Of a stretch of 55,366 bases of DNA, positions 19,801 to 28,085 are shown one piece after another. The stretch spans positions 1 through 55,366 of the forward strand of contig JAXGXF010000015.1 in assembly GCA_040772885.1 (NCBI GenBank), read 5' to 3'. Both the position numbers and the translations under genes were made by a program. The DNA is from Pullichristensenella sp002068815. GTDB lineage: Bacteria; Bacillota; Clostridia; Christensenellales; Aristaeellaceae. The number at the start of each line of letters is the position of its first letter. Positions within the stretch are counted from its first letter, which is position 1. The notes under the pieces are model-generated. The model saw only the letters and a list, made by a program, of their open reading frames with translations, was not told the DNA's origin and made no database searches.

Positions 19801-20805
19801 CTATCGGCCGTCTGATTTCGCGTTCGGTGCGGGCGCGGTCGACTCGCGCGCGATCAATCTGGATTGCAGCGCGACCCTCTGCACCACGTGGTCGAGGGGC
19901 TTCTGGACGCTGTCCATCAGGAGCTTGACGGCGACGACGCCCATGTGGCTTCCGGGGTTCGTGACGGTGGTGAGTTTTACCGGCATGTAGTCTCCCAGGA
20001 TCGTGTCGTCGACGCCGACGACCGACATGTCGCGCGGAATCGAGAGCCCCGCCTCCTGCATCGCGCGCATCGCGCCGAAGGCGACCTGATCGTAGCTCGC
20101 GATGATGGCCGTGGGAAGCTCCTTCTCCTGCAGAAGCTCCTTCGCGCGCAGGTATCCGCCGAGCTCAAACCGCTCCGCGCCGCGCTTGACGAACCGCGGG
20201 TCGAGCGGCATCTCCCTCTGCCGGCAGAGCTCGACGAGCGCGCGGTAGCGTATGTCGGACGCGTATTCGCCGACATAGCCGATCCTCTCGTGCCCGAGCG
20301 CGGCCAGATGCTCGAGCGCCTGCCGCATGACGGAGTTGCTGTCGACGAATATCGTGTCGATGCTCGCAAGCAGGTTCGCCTCGGTCAAAACGACGGTCGG
20401 CAGCGTGCACGCCGCGACGCGCTGCTCGTCGACGCCCGGGATGCCGCTCAAAATCACGCCGACGATGTCCTGCTTGAGCATCTCCTCAAACGCCGCCATG
20501 ATCCTCTCGGTGTCGAATCCCGACAGCATCAGAAGCGCCGAGTAGCCGTGCTTTCCGATCTCCTTCGTGATCGCGTGCGCGATCTCGGCGTAGTAGTGGC
20601 TGCGCACCTCGGGCAAAATCACGCCGATCGAGCGCGCGTTCAATTGGTCGAGCTTGCGATAGCGGTAGCCGACCTCCTGCGCGACCATCTGCACGTAGCG
20701 GATCGTGTCGCGGCTGATGTCCGGCGCCTCCCTGAGCGCGCGCGAAATGGTCGATACGTTGAGCCCCGTTCGAATGGCGATGTCGCTTAGCTTCGGCACG
20801 GTCAT
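19801..20805 (-). CDS. LacI-family transcriptional regulator
   Basis: A 334-residue repressor. The N-terminal HTH (KLSDIAIRTGLNVSTISRAL) and hinge helix are followed by a periplasmic-binding-like effector domain (IGVILPEVRSHYYAEIAHAI onward, with a SIPRDMSVVGVDD segment). It lies inside the ABC-ceramidase operon and probably binds the two CGAAA-N4-TTTCG palindromes around that operon's promoter, making the operon self-regulated. Start ATG 20805 is given; GTG 20799 has better spacing to GAGAGG and would give the usual MPKLSDIA start. Confidence 0.93.
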   Translation of the reverse strand: MTVPKLSDIAIRTGLNVSTISRALREAPDISRDTIRYVQMVAQEVGYRYRKLDQLNARSIGVILPEVRSHYYAEIAHAITKEIGKHGYSALLMLSGFDTERIMAAFEEMLKQDIVGVILSGIPGVDEQRVAACTLPTVVLTEANLLASIDTIFVDSNSVMRQALEHLAALGHERIGYVGEYASDIRYRALVELCRQREMPLDPRFVKRGAERFELGGYLRAKELLQEKELPTAIIASYDQVAFGAMRAMQEAGLSIPRDMSVVGVDDTILGDYMPVKLTTVTNPGSHMGVVAVKLLMDSVQKPLDHVVQRVALQSRLIARESTAPAPNAKSDGR

Positions 20806-20819
20806 CCTCTCCCTCGAAT

Positions 20820-20845
20820 CCCCCGCCGGGAACTCCCGGCGGGGG
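20820..20845. other. Intercistronic GC-rich hairpin after the binding-protein gene
   Basis: CCCCCGCCGGG and CCCGGCGGGGG form a perfect 11-bp stem with a four-base loop between the binding protein and lacI genes. No T run follows in the direction of transcription. Such hairpins stabilise upstream mRNA and would favour high binding-protein levels over the regulator downstream. Confidence 0.7.
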
Positions 20846-20857
20846 CGTTCACCCTGG

Positions 20858-21841
20858 TTACTTCATCGGCGTCCCCTTGAGGCGGATCGCCGCGAGCAGG
20901 TCGTCCTCGTAGGTCTCGACGTTGTCCTTCGTGATCAGCACGACGCCGGAGTCGTTGTACTTCTCAAACGTGTCGGCGTTTCCGTTCGTCACGTACTCGT
21001 AGGCCATGCGCACGGACTCGTAGCCGCGCTTGTAGAAGTTCTGCGCGAGCGTCGCCCAGATCTCGCCCTTGCCGATCAGATCGACCGTCTGCTCGACCGC
21101 GTCGATATCGAGGATCAGTATCTGGCGGCCCTTCTCCTTGGCGACCTGCGCGGCGGCGGGTCCGCCGGTGCCCTCGAGCATCCACACGACGTCGACCTCC
21201 GGATACGCGGTGTAGATTTCCTCGAACTTCGTCAGTGCCTTTGACATGTCGGCGCCGTCGGCCTCGGTCACGGCGACCTTGATGTCCGGATACTTCTGGG
21301 CGATCGTGTCCTCGAAGCCCTTCTTCTGCTCGACCTGGTTCGTGGCGTCGAAGTTCGCCATCATGATGCAGACGTTCGCCTTGCCGCCGGTCTTCTCGGC
21401 GATCATGTCCGCCGCGGCGATGCCGTAGTTGTAGTTGTCGGTGCCGATCCACGAGACGAAGTGCTCCTCGTTCTCCGGCAGGTTGCTCGTGCAGAAGTTC
21501 GGGATGCCGGCCGCGTAGATGCGCGCGACCGCGGCGTTCATCGACGGGTCCCAGGGCTCCGTGATGATGGCGTCGGGGTGCATCGAGATCGCGTTGTCGA
21601 TGAAGTTGTTCGTCTCCTCGACGAGCGCGTTCGTGCCCATCGCGGGGCCGATGATCTCCAGTTTCACGCCGAAGTCCTCGGCCGCCATGCGCGCGCCCAC
21701 GGCCTGCTGCTCATAGACCGGGTGGCCGACGAGCGCGTTGACGAGGATGATGTAGGGTTGCTCCTCCGCCGAAGCGGCCGGCGCGAGCGCGGCGATGACG
21801 AGCAAGGCCAGCATCAAGAGAATTGCCACGGGTTTTTTCAT
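20858..21841 (-). CDS. Sugar-type ABC transporter substrate-binding protein (operon 1)
   Basis: A 327-residue exported protein of the ribose/galactose/xylose-binding (type I periplasmic fold) group. The signal peptide ends in AASA before EEQPY; there is no lipobox Cys, unlike most Gram-positive binding proteins. The binding-domain landmarks include DAIITEPWDPSMNAAV and a GTDNYNYG segment. The ligand cannot be deduced. It is cotranscribed behind its ATPase and permease. Confidence 0.9.
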   Translation of the reverse strand: MKKPVAILLMLALLVIAALAPAASAEEQPYIILVNALVGHPVYEQQAVGARMAAEDFGVKLEIIGPAMGTNALVEETNNFIDNAISMHPDAIITEPWDPSMNAAVARIYAAGIPNFCTSNLPENEEHFVSWIGTDNYNYGIAAADMIAEKTGGKANVCIMMANFDATNQVEQKKGFEDTIAQKYPDIKVAVTEADGADMSKALTKFEEIYTAYPEVDVVWMLEGTGGPAAAQVAKEKGRQILILDIDAVEQTVDLIGKGEIWATLAQNFYKRGYESVRMAYEYVTNGNADTFEKYNDSGVVLITKDNVETYEDDLLAAIRLKGTPMK

Positions 21842-21908
21842 GGTTTGCCCTCCTCCAATTTTGATCGTTCCTATGTTGCCGGGGGATTTCCCCCGGAGAA
21901 GCCGATTT

Positions 21909-23420
21909 TCAGCCGCCCGCGGCGACCTTCAGGAATTTCTCCTCGTCCGCCTCGCCGCGCTGAAATTCCGCCATGCGCCTGCCCTCCGAGAGCACGATGA
22001 ACCGGTCGCACATGCCGACCAATTCCGGAAGCTCGGAGGAGATCATCACGATCGCCATGCCCTGTCTCGCGAGCGCGGTCATGATCTCGTAGATTTGCGC
22101 CTTCGCGCCGACGTCGATGCCGCGCGTCGGCTCGTCGAGCAAGAGAACGCCCGGGCGCGTCATCAGCCACTTCGCGAGCACGACCTTCTGCTGGTTGCCG
22201 CCGGAGAGGCTCATGATGTTGTCCTTTTCCGACCGCGCGCGGATCGAGAGCTCGCCGATCCACTTCCTCGCGAAGTCGCGCTCCCGCTTGGGGCGAAGGA
22301 TCGAGCGGTCGGCGATCTGCTCGATGCTCGCGAGCGACACGTTCTGGGCGATGTCCATCGTCGGCACATAGCCGTTGACCTTGCGGTCCTCGCTCAAAAG
22401 CGCGACGCCCCGGCGGATCGCCCTGCGCGGGTTCTTGAGCGATACGGGCTTGCCGTCGACGAACACGCGGCCGCCCGCGATCGGGATCGCGCCGACGATG
22501 CCGCTGACGAGCTCGCTCCGCCCCGCGCCGACGAGCCCGACGATGCCCAAGATCTCGCCCCTTCGCACCGAGAACGACACATGGTCTACGATGTTCTTGC
22601 CGGTCGAGTACGGGTGCGCGACGGTCAGTTCCTCGACCCTGAGCGCCTCCCCTCCGAGCGGCACGGCCTGCTTGGGATACAGGTTTCCGATCTTGCGGTT
22701 GACCATCTCCTCGATGACCGAGTCGATCGTGACCTCCGCGCGGCTGCGGGTCGAGATGTGCCGCCCGTCCCTAAGCACCGTCACGCGGTCGGCGAGGCGC
22801 ATGACCTCCTTCATCTTGTGCGTGATGTAGATGCACGAGATGCCGCGCTCCTTCAAGCGGAACAGGTTGTCAAACAGCGTCTCGACCTCGCTTTCGGTGA
22901 GCGCAGAGGTCGGCTCGTCGAGCACCAGTATCTTCGGGTCCCGCGAAAGCGCGCGCGCGATCGCGACCATCTGCTGCCGGCTCGTCGAGAGGTCGCGCAG
23001 CGTCTGCCGGACGGATACGTCGAGGCCGACCATGTCCGTATATTTCTTCGCGTTTCGGAACGCCGCCTTCCAATCGACCGTGCCGCGCTTTTTCGGCATC
23101 CGCCCGAGGAAGATGTTCTCCGCAACCGAGAGATCCAGGTGCATGCTGATCTCCTGATAGATCATCTCGATGCCGGATTTCACCGCGTCCGACGGCGTCG
23201 AGAACTGCACCCTCCTGCCGCCGATCCATATCTCGCCCTCGTAGCTTCCGTGCGGGTAGCTGCCGCTCAGAATCTTCATCAGCGTCGATTTGCCCGCGCC
23301 GTTTTCGCCGACGATCGCGTGAATCTCCGACGCCCGCAGGTCGATCGACACAGAGCTCAGCGCCGCGACGCCGCCGAACCGCTTCGTGATGCCCCGCATT
23401 TCGAGAATCGTCTCCGACAC
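21909..23420 (-). CDS. Sugar ABC transporter ATP-binding protein, double domain (operon 1)
   Basis: A protein of about 503 residues with two ABC modules, like RbsA/MglA/XylG. Module 1 has GENGAGKST, a LSTSRQQMVAIARAL signature region and LVLDEPTSAL. Module 2 has the degenerate GLVGAGRSE, then LSGGNQQKVVLAKWL and LLLDEPTRGIDVG. It powers the adjacent permease. Start GTG 23420 is preferred because GAGG precedes it by eight bases; GTG 23429 is possible. Only about ten bases separate it from the permease stop. Confidence 0.94.
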   Translation of the reverse strand: MSETILEMRGITKRFGGVAALSSVSIDLRASEIHAIVGENGAGKSTLMKILSGSYPHGSYEGEIWIGGRRVQFSTPSDAVKSGIEMIYQEISMHLDLSVAENIFLGRMPKKRGTVDWKAAFRNAKKYTDMVGLDVSVRQTLRDLSTSRQQMVAIARALSRDPKILVLDEPTSALTESEVETLFDNLFRLKERGISCIYITHKMKEVMRLADRVTVLRDGRHISTRSRAEVTIDSVIEEMVNRKIGNLYPKQAVPLGGEALRVEELTVAHPYSTGKNIVDHVSFSVRRGEILGIVGLVGAGRSELVSGIVGAIPIAGGRVFVDGKPVSLKNPRRAIRRGVALLSEDRKVNGYVPTMDIAQNVSLASIEQIADRSILRPKRERDFARKWIGELSIRARSEKDNIMSLSGGNQQKVVLAKWLMTRPGVLLLDEPTRGIDVGAKAQIYEIMTALARQGMAIVMISSELPELVGMCDRFIVLSEGRRMAEFQRGEADEEKFLKVAAGG

Positions 23421-23430
23421 CGCCGCCACC

Positions 23431-24411
23431 TCACTTCTTCATCCGCATGCGCGCCTGGTCGAGCGAGCACGCGAGCAGCAGCACGAGGCCCATGACCAAT
23501 TGCTGCCAGTACGGGGACACGCGCGTCAGCGTCATGCCGTTGGCGATCATCGTCATGAACACGGAGCCGAGCAGCGCGCCGAGCACCGAGCCCGCGCCGC
23601 CGTTCAAGCTCACGCCGCCGATCACGCAGGCCGCGATCACCTGCATCTCGAAGCCGCTTCCGGTGTTCGGCTGCGCGGAGCCCATGCGCGCCGCCATCAA
23701 AATGCCGGTCAGCGCCGCGAGCATGCCGGTCAGGACGTACGCGCTGAACCGCACGAAGCGCACCGGGATGCCCGCGAGCCGGGAGGTCTCCGCGTTTCCG
23801 CCGACCGCGAAGATCATCCGGCCGTACGACGTCTTTTTCAATACGAACGACGCGATCAGCCCGAACGCGAGCGCGACGATGAGCACGTAGGGGATCGGAA
23901 TCCCGAACAGCATCAGGTTCTCCTGCCCGATCGCGTTGAAGGCGTCCGGCAGCGGGTAGACCGGGTTTCCCTTCTGAAAGCCGGTCACGAGCCCGCGCGC
24001 CATGTACATGCTCGACATCGTCGCGACGAACGGCGGGAGGCCCACGCTCTGCACGAAGAAGCCGTTGATGATGCCGAACAGGAAGCCGAACATGCAGCCG
24101 CCGAGTATCGCGACCGGGATCGGAACGCCCACGGACATGAGCAGGCCGCACGCGACGCCCGCGAACGCGTACACCGCGCCGACCGACAGGTCCCAGCCGC
24201 CGGAGATGATCAGAAACGCCATGCCGATCGCGGTGATGAACGTGAACGACGCGGTGCGGAGCATGTTGATCAGGTTCTCCTGCCCCAGAAACACGCTGTT
24301 CTGCGAGGCGAACAGTATCGTCGCCAGCACGATCGGCAGGATGACGCCCATCTCCCGGACCTGTATGATCTTGCGGCCGAGGGCGCCCAGAAAGCTCCGC
24401 CTCTTCTCCAT
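23431..24411 (-). CDS. Sugar ABC transporter permease, RbsC-type (operon 1)
   Basis: A 326-residue inner membrane protein with eight to ten hydrophobic segments and the BPD_transp_2 pattern: ISGGWDLSVGAVYAFAGV, then GRMIFAVGGNAETSRLAGIPV and an AACVIGGVSLNGGAGSVLGA ending. It belongs to the ribose/simple sugar permeases. It is the first gene of the operon. ATG 24411 has GGAGG nine bases upstream. A frame stays open further upstream, but it crosses the promoter and operators and is not coding. Confidence 0.93.
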   Translation of the reverse strand: MEKRRSFLGALGRKIIQVREMGVILPIVLATILFASQNSVFLGQENLINMLRTASFTFITAIGMAFLIISGGWDLSVGAVYAFAGVACGLLMSVGVPIPVAILGGCMFGFLFGIINGFFVQSVGLPPFVATMSSMYMARGLVTGFQKGNPVYPLPDAFNAIGQENLMLFGIPIPYVLIVALAFGLIASFVLKKTSYGRMIFAVGGNAETSRLAGIPVRFVRFSAYVLTGMLAALTGILMAARMGSAQPNTGSGFEMQVIAACVIGGVSLNGGAGSVLGALLGSVFMTMIANGMTLTRVSPYWQQLVMGLVLLLACSLDQARMRMKK

Positions 24412-24472
24412 GACCTTCGCCTCCAATGTTTTCGGAAACGCAACGAAAAATCGCGCCGGGATGCGGCCGTTC

Positions 24473-24576
24473 CGAAAATATTTTCGAAACAATTCCGTCC
24501 ATTCGCGCGAATTATTGCACACAGATCCGTGCATGTCAAGGTTTTTGGATCTATTTGTATCCGAAACAATTTTCGG
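24473..24576 (-). promoter_or_regulatory. Promoter flanked by two LacI-type operators (operon 1)
   Basis: On the minus strand TTGACA (24539-24534), 17 bp, AATAAT (24516-24511). Upstream lies CCGAAACAATTTTCGG (24561-24576) and downstream the palindrome CGAAAATATTTTCG (24473-24486). Both have CGAAA-N4-TTTCG architecture with centres 89 bp apart. A third related stretch, TTTTCGGAAACGCAACGAAAA near 24429, repeats TTTTCGGAAATGCAATCAAAA near 24570. The likely ligand is the LacI protein encoded in the operon. Confidence 0.72.
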
Positions 24577-24620
24577 AAATGCAATCAAAAGCGCCGCCCC
24601 CGTCCGGGAGCGGCTGCCCT

Positions 24621-25862
24621 TCAGCGTCCCGAGCGCGCGGAGACCGCCTCGGAAAACGCCCGAAGCGCCGCCTCGACCGCGTCGGAAAGCGCGCCAAAGT
24701 TGTCGACGTCCCCGTCCGCGCACGCTCTGTAGATCGGCATCCGGCGCTTCTCCATCGCGCGGAGGTCGACGGACAGCGGCCGGCCGTCGCTCTCGAGCAG
24801 CTCGACCGGGCGCAGCACGTTGAGCAGCGCGCCGTTCTGCCGGAGCGACCGCACGTTCTCCGCCCGCAGCGGCGCGCCGCCGCCGGTCGCGATCACGAGC
24901 CCGGTCTCTTTGCCGGCGTCGCGGATCACCTGCGACTCGACCTCGCGGAACGCCCGCTCGCCGAGCGTCCGAAACATCTCCGGTATCGGCATGCCGGACG
25001 CTCGCTCGATCTCCCGGTCGCAGTCGACGAACCCGCGCCCGAGCCTCAATGCGAGCACCTCGCCGAGCGCGGTCTTTCCGGAGCCGGGCATGCCGATCAA
25101 CACGAGGTTCAGCCGCTCTTTGATGAGCGTCCGGTGAACCTCCTCCGCGCGCGCCTCGGGGATGTCCCCTCCCGTGAATTTCTCCGCCGACAGCCGCGCC
25201 TGCTCGACGAGCATCCAGAGCCCGCCGGACGCCGGAATCCCCCGCTCGAGCGCGCCGAGCACGATAAGCGTCCGGTCCGGGTTGTAGATGACGTCGATCG
25301 CGCCGGTCAAATGCGGCAGCCGGTCGAGCTCGACCGGGCACAAGAGGTTGTCCGGATACATGCCGACCGGGGTCGCGTTCACGAGCACCTCGGCGTCCTC
25401 GTGGTCGCGGTACAGCGCCGCGTAGTCGACCGGGCCGCTGCGCGACACCCGGACGATCTCCCGCGCGCCGAGCCGGCGCAATGCCGCGAGCGCCGTCAGC
25501 GCCGTGCCGCCGCCGCCGAGCACCGCGGCCTTCTTGCCTTGAACTTCGACGCCCGCGCGCCGAAAGAGCGACAGCAGCCCGCCGAGGTCGGTGTTGTACG
25601 CGGTCAAAACGCCATTTTCGACGACGAGCGTGTTCGCGCTGCCGATCTCCCGGACCTCGTCGGAGAGCGCGTCGCAGTACGGGAGCACGTCGCGCTTGTA
25701 CGGGATCGTGACGTTGAGCCCCCGAAACGCCCGGCTCGTAAGCAGCGCGCGCATGCCCTCCGGCGGCAGCGGGCAGAGCTTATAGTCGTAGTCGCCGAGC
25801 ATCGCGTGTATGCGCTCCGAATAGCTGTGGCCGAGATTCCCGCCGATCAGCCCATACTCCAT
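24621..25862 (-). CDS. aroE/aroK: Shikimate dehydrogenase-shikimate kinase fusion
   Basis: A 413-residue bifunctional protein. Residues 1-255 are AroE: YGLIGGNLGHSYSERIH, LNVTIPYKRDVLP with the catalytic Lys, NTDLGGL and the NADP loop AVLGGGGTAL. Residues about 263-413 are AroK: GMPGSGKTALGE (Walker A), the shikimate-binding DCDREIER and ATGGGAPLR. It would reduce 3-dehydroshikimate and phosphorylate shikimate, two consecutive pathway steps. The kinase lid region is short. Start ATG 25862 follows the pheA stop by one base, with GAGGAG upstream. Last gene of the aromatic operon. Confidence 0.93.
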   Translation of the reverse strand: MEYGLIGGNLGHSYSERIHAMLGDYDYKLCPLPPEGMRALLTSRAFRGLNVTIPYKRDVLPYCDALSDEVREIGSANTLVVENGVLTAYNTDLGGLLSLFRRAGVEVQGKKAAVLGGGGTALTALAALRRLGAREIVRVSRSGPVDYAALYRDHEDAEVLVNATPVGMYPDNLLCPVELDRLPHLTGAIDVIYNPDRTLIVLGALERGIPASGGLWMLVEQARLSAEKFTGGDIPEARAEEVHRTLIKERLNLVLIGMPGSGKTALGEVLALRLGRGFVDCDREIERASGMPIPEMFRTLGERAFREVESQVIRDAGKETGLVIATGGGAPLRAENVRSLRQNGALLNVLRPVELLESDGRPLSVDLRAMEKRRMPIYRACADGDVDNFGALSDAVEAALRAFSEAVSARSGR

Positions 25863-25863
25863 G

Positions 25864-27006
25864 TCAGCGCATCTCCTCATAGTTTCCCAGCAGCGTAAAC
25901 TGGTCGCTCAGCCGCTCGAGCTCGCACAGCAGCGCGCGCGCCTCGGGATTCGCGAGCGACGCCTCCATGTCGAAGAAGAACCGGAAGTTGAAGTCGCTGC
26001 CGGGGATCGGGCGGCTCTCGAGCTTCGTCAGGTTGACGCCCGCGGCCGAGATCTGCGCGATCACCCGACCGAGCGCGCCCGGGCTGTGCGCGGTCGAGAG
26101 CATCAGCGATATCTTGTTCGCGCCGTCGTAGATCTCCATGTCCTTCGCGATGCAGATGAAGCGCGTGAAGTTGTTTTCGGAATTGCTGACGCTGTCCGAG
26201 AGGATCGTCAATTCGTACAGGTCGCGGCAGTCGCCGGACGCGATCACGGCGAGGTCCTTTCGCCCGGACTGCGCGACGAACTCCGCGGCCTTCGCGGTGT
26301 TCGCGAACTCCGTCTGCTTAATCTTCGGGTGCTCGTGGAAGAACGCGCTGCACTGGCGGAGCGCCTGCTCGTGCGAGACGACCTCGCGGATGTCCTCGAG
26401 CCTCGCGCCCGGAATCGCGAGCAGCTTGTGCTCGATCCGCTCGCGCACCGCGCGCACGATGTGGAAGCGGTGCCTCTCCATGAGATCGTACACCTGCGTG
26501 ACCGAGCCCGCCGAGCTGTTCTCGATCGGCAGCACGCCGTACGGGCACATGCCCTTTTCGACCGCCGCGAACACGTCGTCGAACGAGTTCATGTACAAAA
26601 TGCTTGCGAACGCGAACATGCGGTCGCAGGCCTTCTGCGAGTACGCGCCCTCGGTGCCCTGACAGGCGACGAGCGCGCGGTTGGGCATCTCGCTTCGGCG
26701 GCTCATCAGCGCGTCCGCGATCGCGACCGAGAGCGGCGAGCCCGCGCCGAGCACGCCGGCCTGGTAGCCGCGGCTCAGGTCAAACAGCGTCCGGTAGAGC
26801 GCCTTCACATATCGCTCGAGCTCCGGCCCCGCCTTTTCGGACAGCCGGTTCACGATCTCGCGCTCGCGGCCGGAGTCCAGGATCGGCAGGTGGTTTTGCC
26901 GCTTGTATTGGGCGACGCCGCGCACGGCGTTCATGCGCTTCGCGAACAGCTCGATCAGCTGATCGTCGATTTGGTCGATGGTCTCCCGGATTCCTTCCAG
27001 TCCCAT
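25864..27006 (-). CDS. pheA: Chorismate mutase-prephenate dehydratase (P-protein)
   Basis: A 380-residue bifunctional enzyme of phenylalanine synthesis. The chorismate mutase helix bundle spans residues 1-85 (IRETIDQIDDQLIELFAKRM). Prephenate dehydratase spans about 108-290 (ACQGTEGAYSQKA, IENSSAGSV and the catalytic NNFTRF), and a C-terminal ACT domain with KLESRP senses Phe. Feedback by Phe is expected from the family. The start lies two bases after the aroC stop. As the first Phe-specific step in an otherwise general operon it shares the Tyr/Phe attenuator. Confidence 0.95.
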   Translation of the reverse strand: MGLEGIRETIDQIDDQLIELFAKRMNAVRGVAQYKRQNHLPILDSGREREIVNRLSEKAGPELERYVKALYRTLFDLSRGYQAGVLGAGSPLSVAIADALMSRRSEMPNRALVACQGTEGAYSQKACDRMFAFASILYMNSFDDVFAAVEKGMCPYGVLPIENSSAGSVTQVYDLMERHRFHIVRAVRERIEHKLLAIPGARLEDIREVVSHEQALRQCSAFFHEHPKIKQTEFANTAKAAEFVAQSGRKDLAVIASGDCRDLYELTILSDSVSNSENNFTRFICIAKDMEIYDGANKISLMLSTAHSPGALGRVIAQISAAGVNLTKLESRPIPGSDFNFRFFFDMEASLANPEARALLCELERLSDQFTLLGNYEEMR

Positions 27007-27008
27007 AC

Positions 27009-28085
27009 CTACACCCCTTCCAGCATCAGGTCCGCGACGGCGAGCGCGAGCGCGGCCTCGACGACCGGCACCGCACGGGGGACGATCGAGGGGTCGTGCC
27101 GCCCGGAAACCGCGAGCGGGACCTCCTCCATCGCGCCGAGATCGACCGACCGCTGCTCCTTCGCGATCGACGGCGTCGGCTTGAACGCGACGCGGCAGAC
27201 GAGGGGCATGCCGGTCGCGATGCCGCCGAGCGCGCCGCCGTGCCGGTTCGTCGCGGTCTCGACGCGCCCGCCGCGGATGACGAACGGGTCGTTGTGCGCG
27301 CTGCCTAACATGTCCGCAGCGCGGAACCCCTCGCCGAACTCGACGCCTCGCACCGCCGGGATGCCGAACATCATCCTCGCAATTCGGTTTTCGACGCCGT
27401 CGAACATCGGCTCGCCGAGTCCCGCCGGAACTCCGATCGCGATTGCGCGCACGATGCCGCCGACCGAGTCGCCGTCGCGCCGCGCCGCGAGGATCTTTTC
27501 GCGCATCTTCTCGCCCTTCTCGGCGCTGATCGTCGGGAACCCGTCCCAATCGCAGAGCGGGAGGATCGGATGCACGGGGTCGGGGGCGTCGTCGTCGATG
27601 CCGGCGAGTCGGGCGATGTGCGCGCCGATCTGTGCGCCGCGGGACGCGAGGAACTGCATCGCGAGCGCCCCGGCGAAGCACAGGGGCGCCGTGAGCCTGC
27701 CGGAGAACTGCCCGCCGCCGCGGATATCCCGAGCCTCGCCGTACTTCATATACGCCGCGAAGTCCGCGTGCCCCGGACGGGGGACGGTCTGCAGCGCGCC
27801 GTAGTCGGCGCTCCGGACGTCGGCGTTGCGGATCATCGCCGCGACGGGCGCACCGCACGTCCGCCCGGCGGCGTTCAGCCCCGACAGCACCTCGAACTCG
27901 TCCGCCTCGCGGCGCGCGGTCTGAAGCGGATTCTGACCCGGCGCGCGGCGGCGCAGAAACGCCGAGACGCCGCCCCAGTCGATCTCCATGCCCGCGGGCA
28001 GCCCCTCGACGACCGCGCCGATCGCGCCCGCGTGCGACTGGCCGAATATCGTGACCTTCAGCCTATTCCCGATGGTGTTCGACAT
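27009..28085 (-). CDS. aroC: Chorismate synthase
   Basis: A 358-residue FMN-dependent enzyme that converts EPSP to chorismate. The family start GNRLKVTIFGQSHAGAIG, RRRAPGQ, RPGHADFA and RGGGQFSGR are all present, as is a C-terminal SGRHDPS. Start ATG 28085 is chosen (GGGAGG eight bases upstream; a more upstream ATG adds only a poor extension). It overlaps the aroA 3' end by 23 bases. Confidence 0.95.
   Translation of the reverse strand: MSNTIGNRLKVTIFGQSHAGAIGAVVEGLPAGMEIDWGGVSAFLRRRAPGQNPLQTARREADEFEVLSGLNAAGRTCGAPVAAMIRNADVRSADYGALQTVPRPGHADFAAYMKYGEARDIRGGGQFSGRLTAPLCFAGALAMQFLASRGAQIGAHIARLAGIDDDAPDPVHPILPLCDWDGFPTISAEKGEKMREKILAARRDGDSVGGIVRAIAIGVPAGLGEPMFDGVENRIARMMFGIPAVRGVEFGEGFRAADMLGSAHNDPFVIRGGRVETATNRHGGALGGIATGMPLVCRVAFKPTPSIAKEQRSVDLGAMEEVPLAVSGRHDPSIVPRAVPVVEAALALAVADLMLEGV

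Noticed and set aside
24412..25341. Upstream extension of the operon 1 permease frame
   Set aside because: It runs through the promoter, the LacI-type operators and the 3' part of aroE/aroK; the ATG at 24411 has a proper ribosome-binding site.
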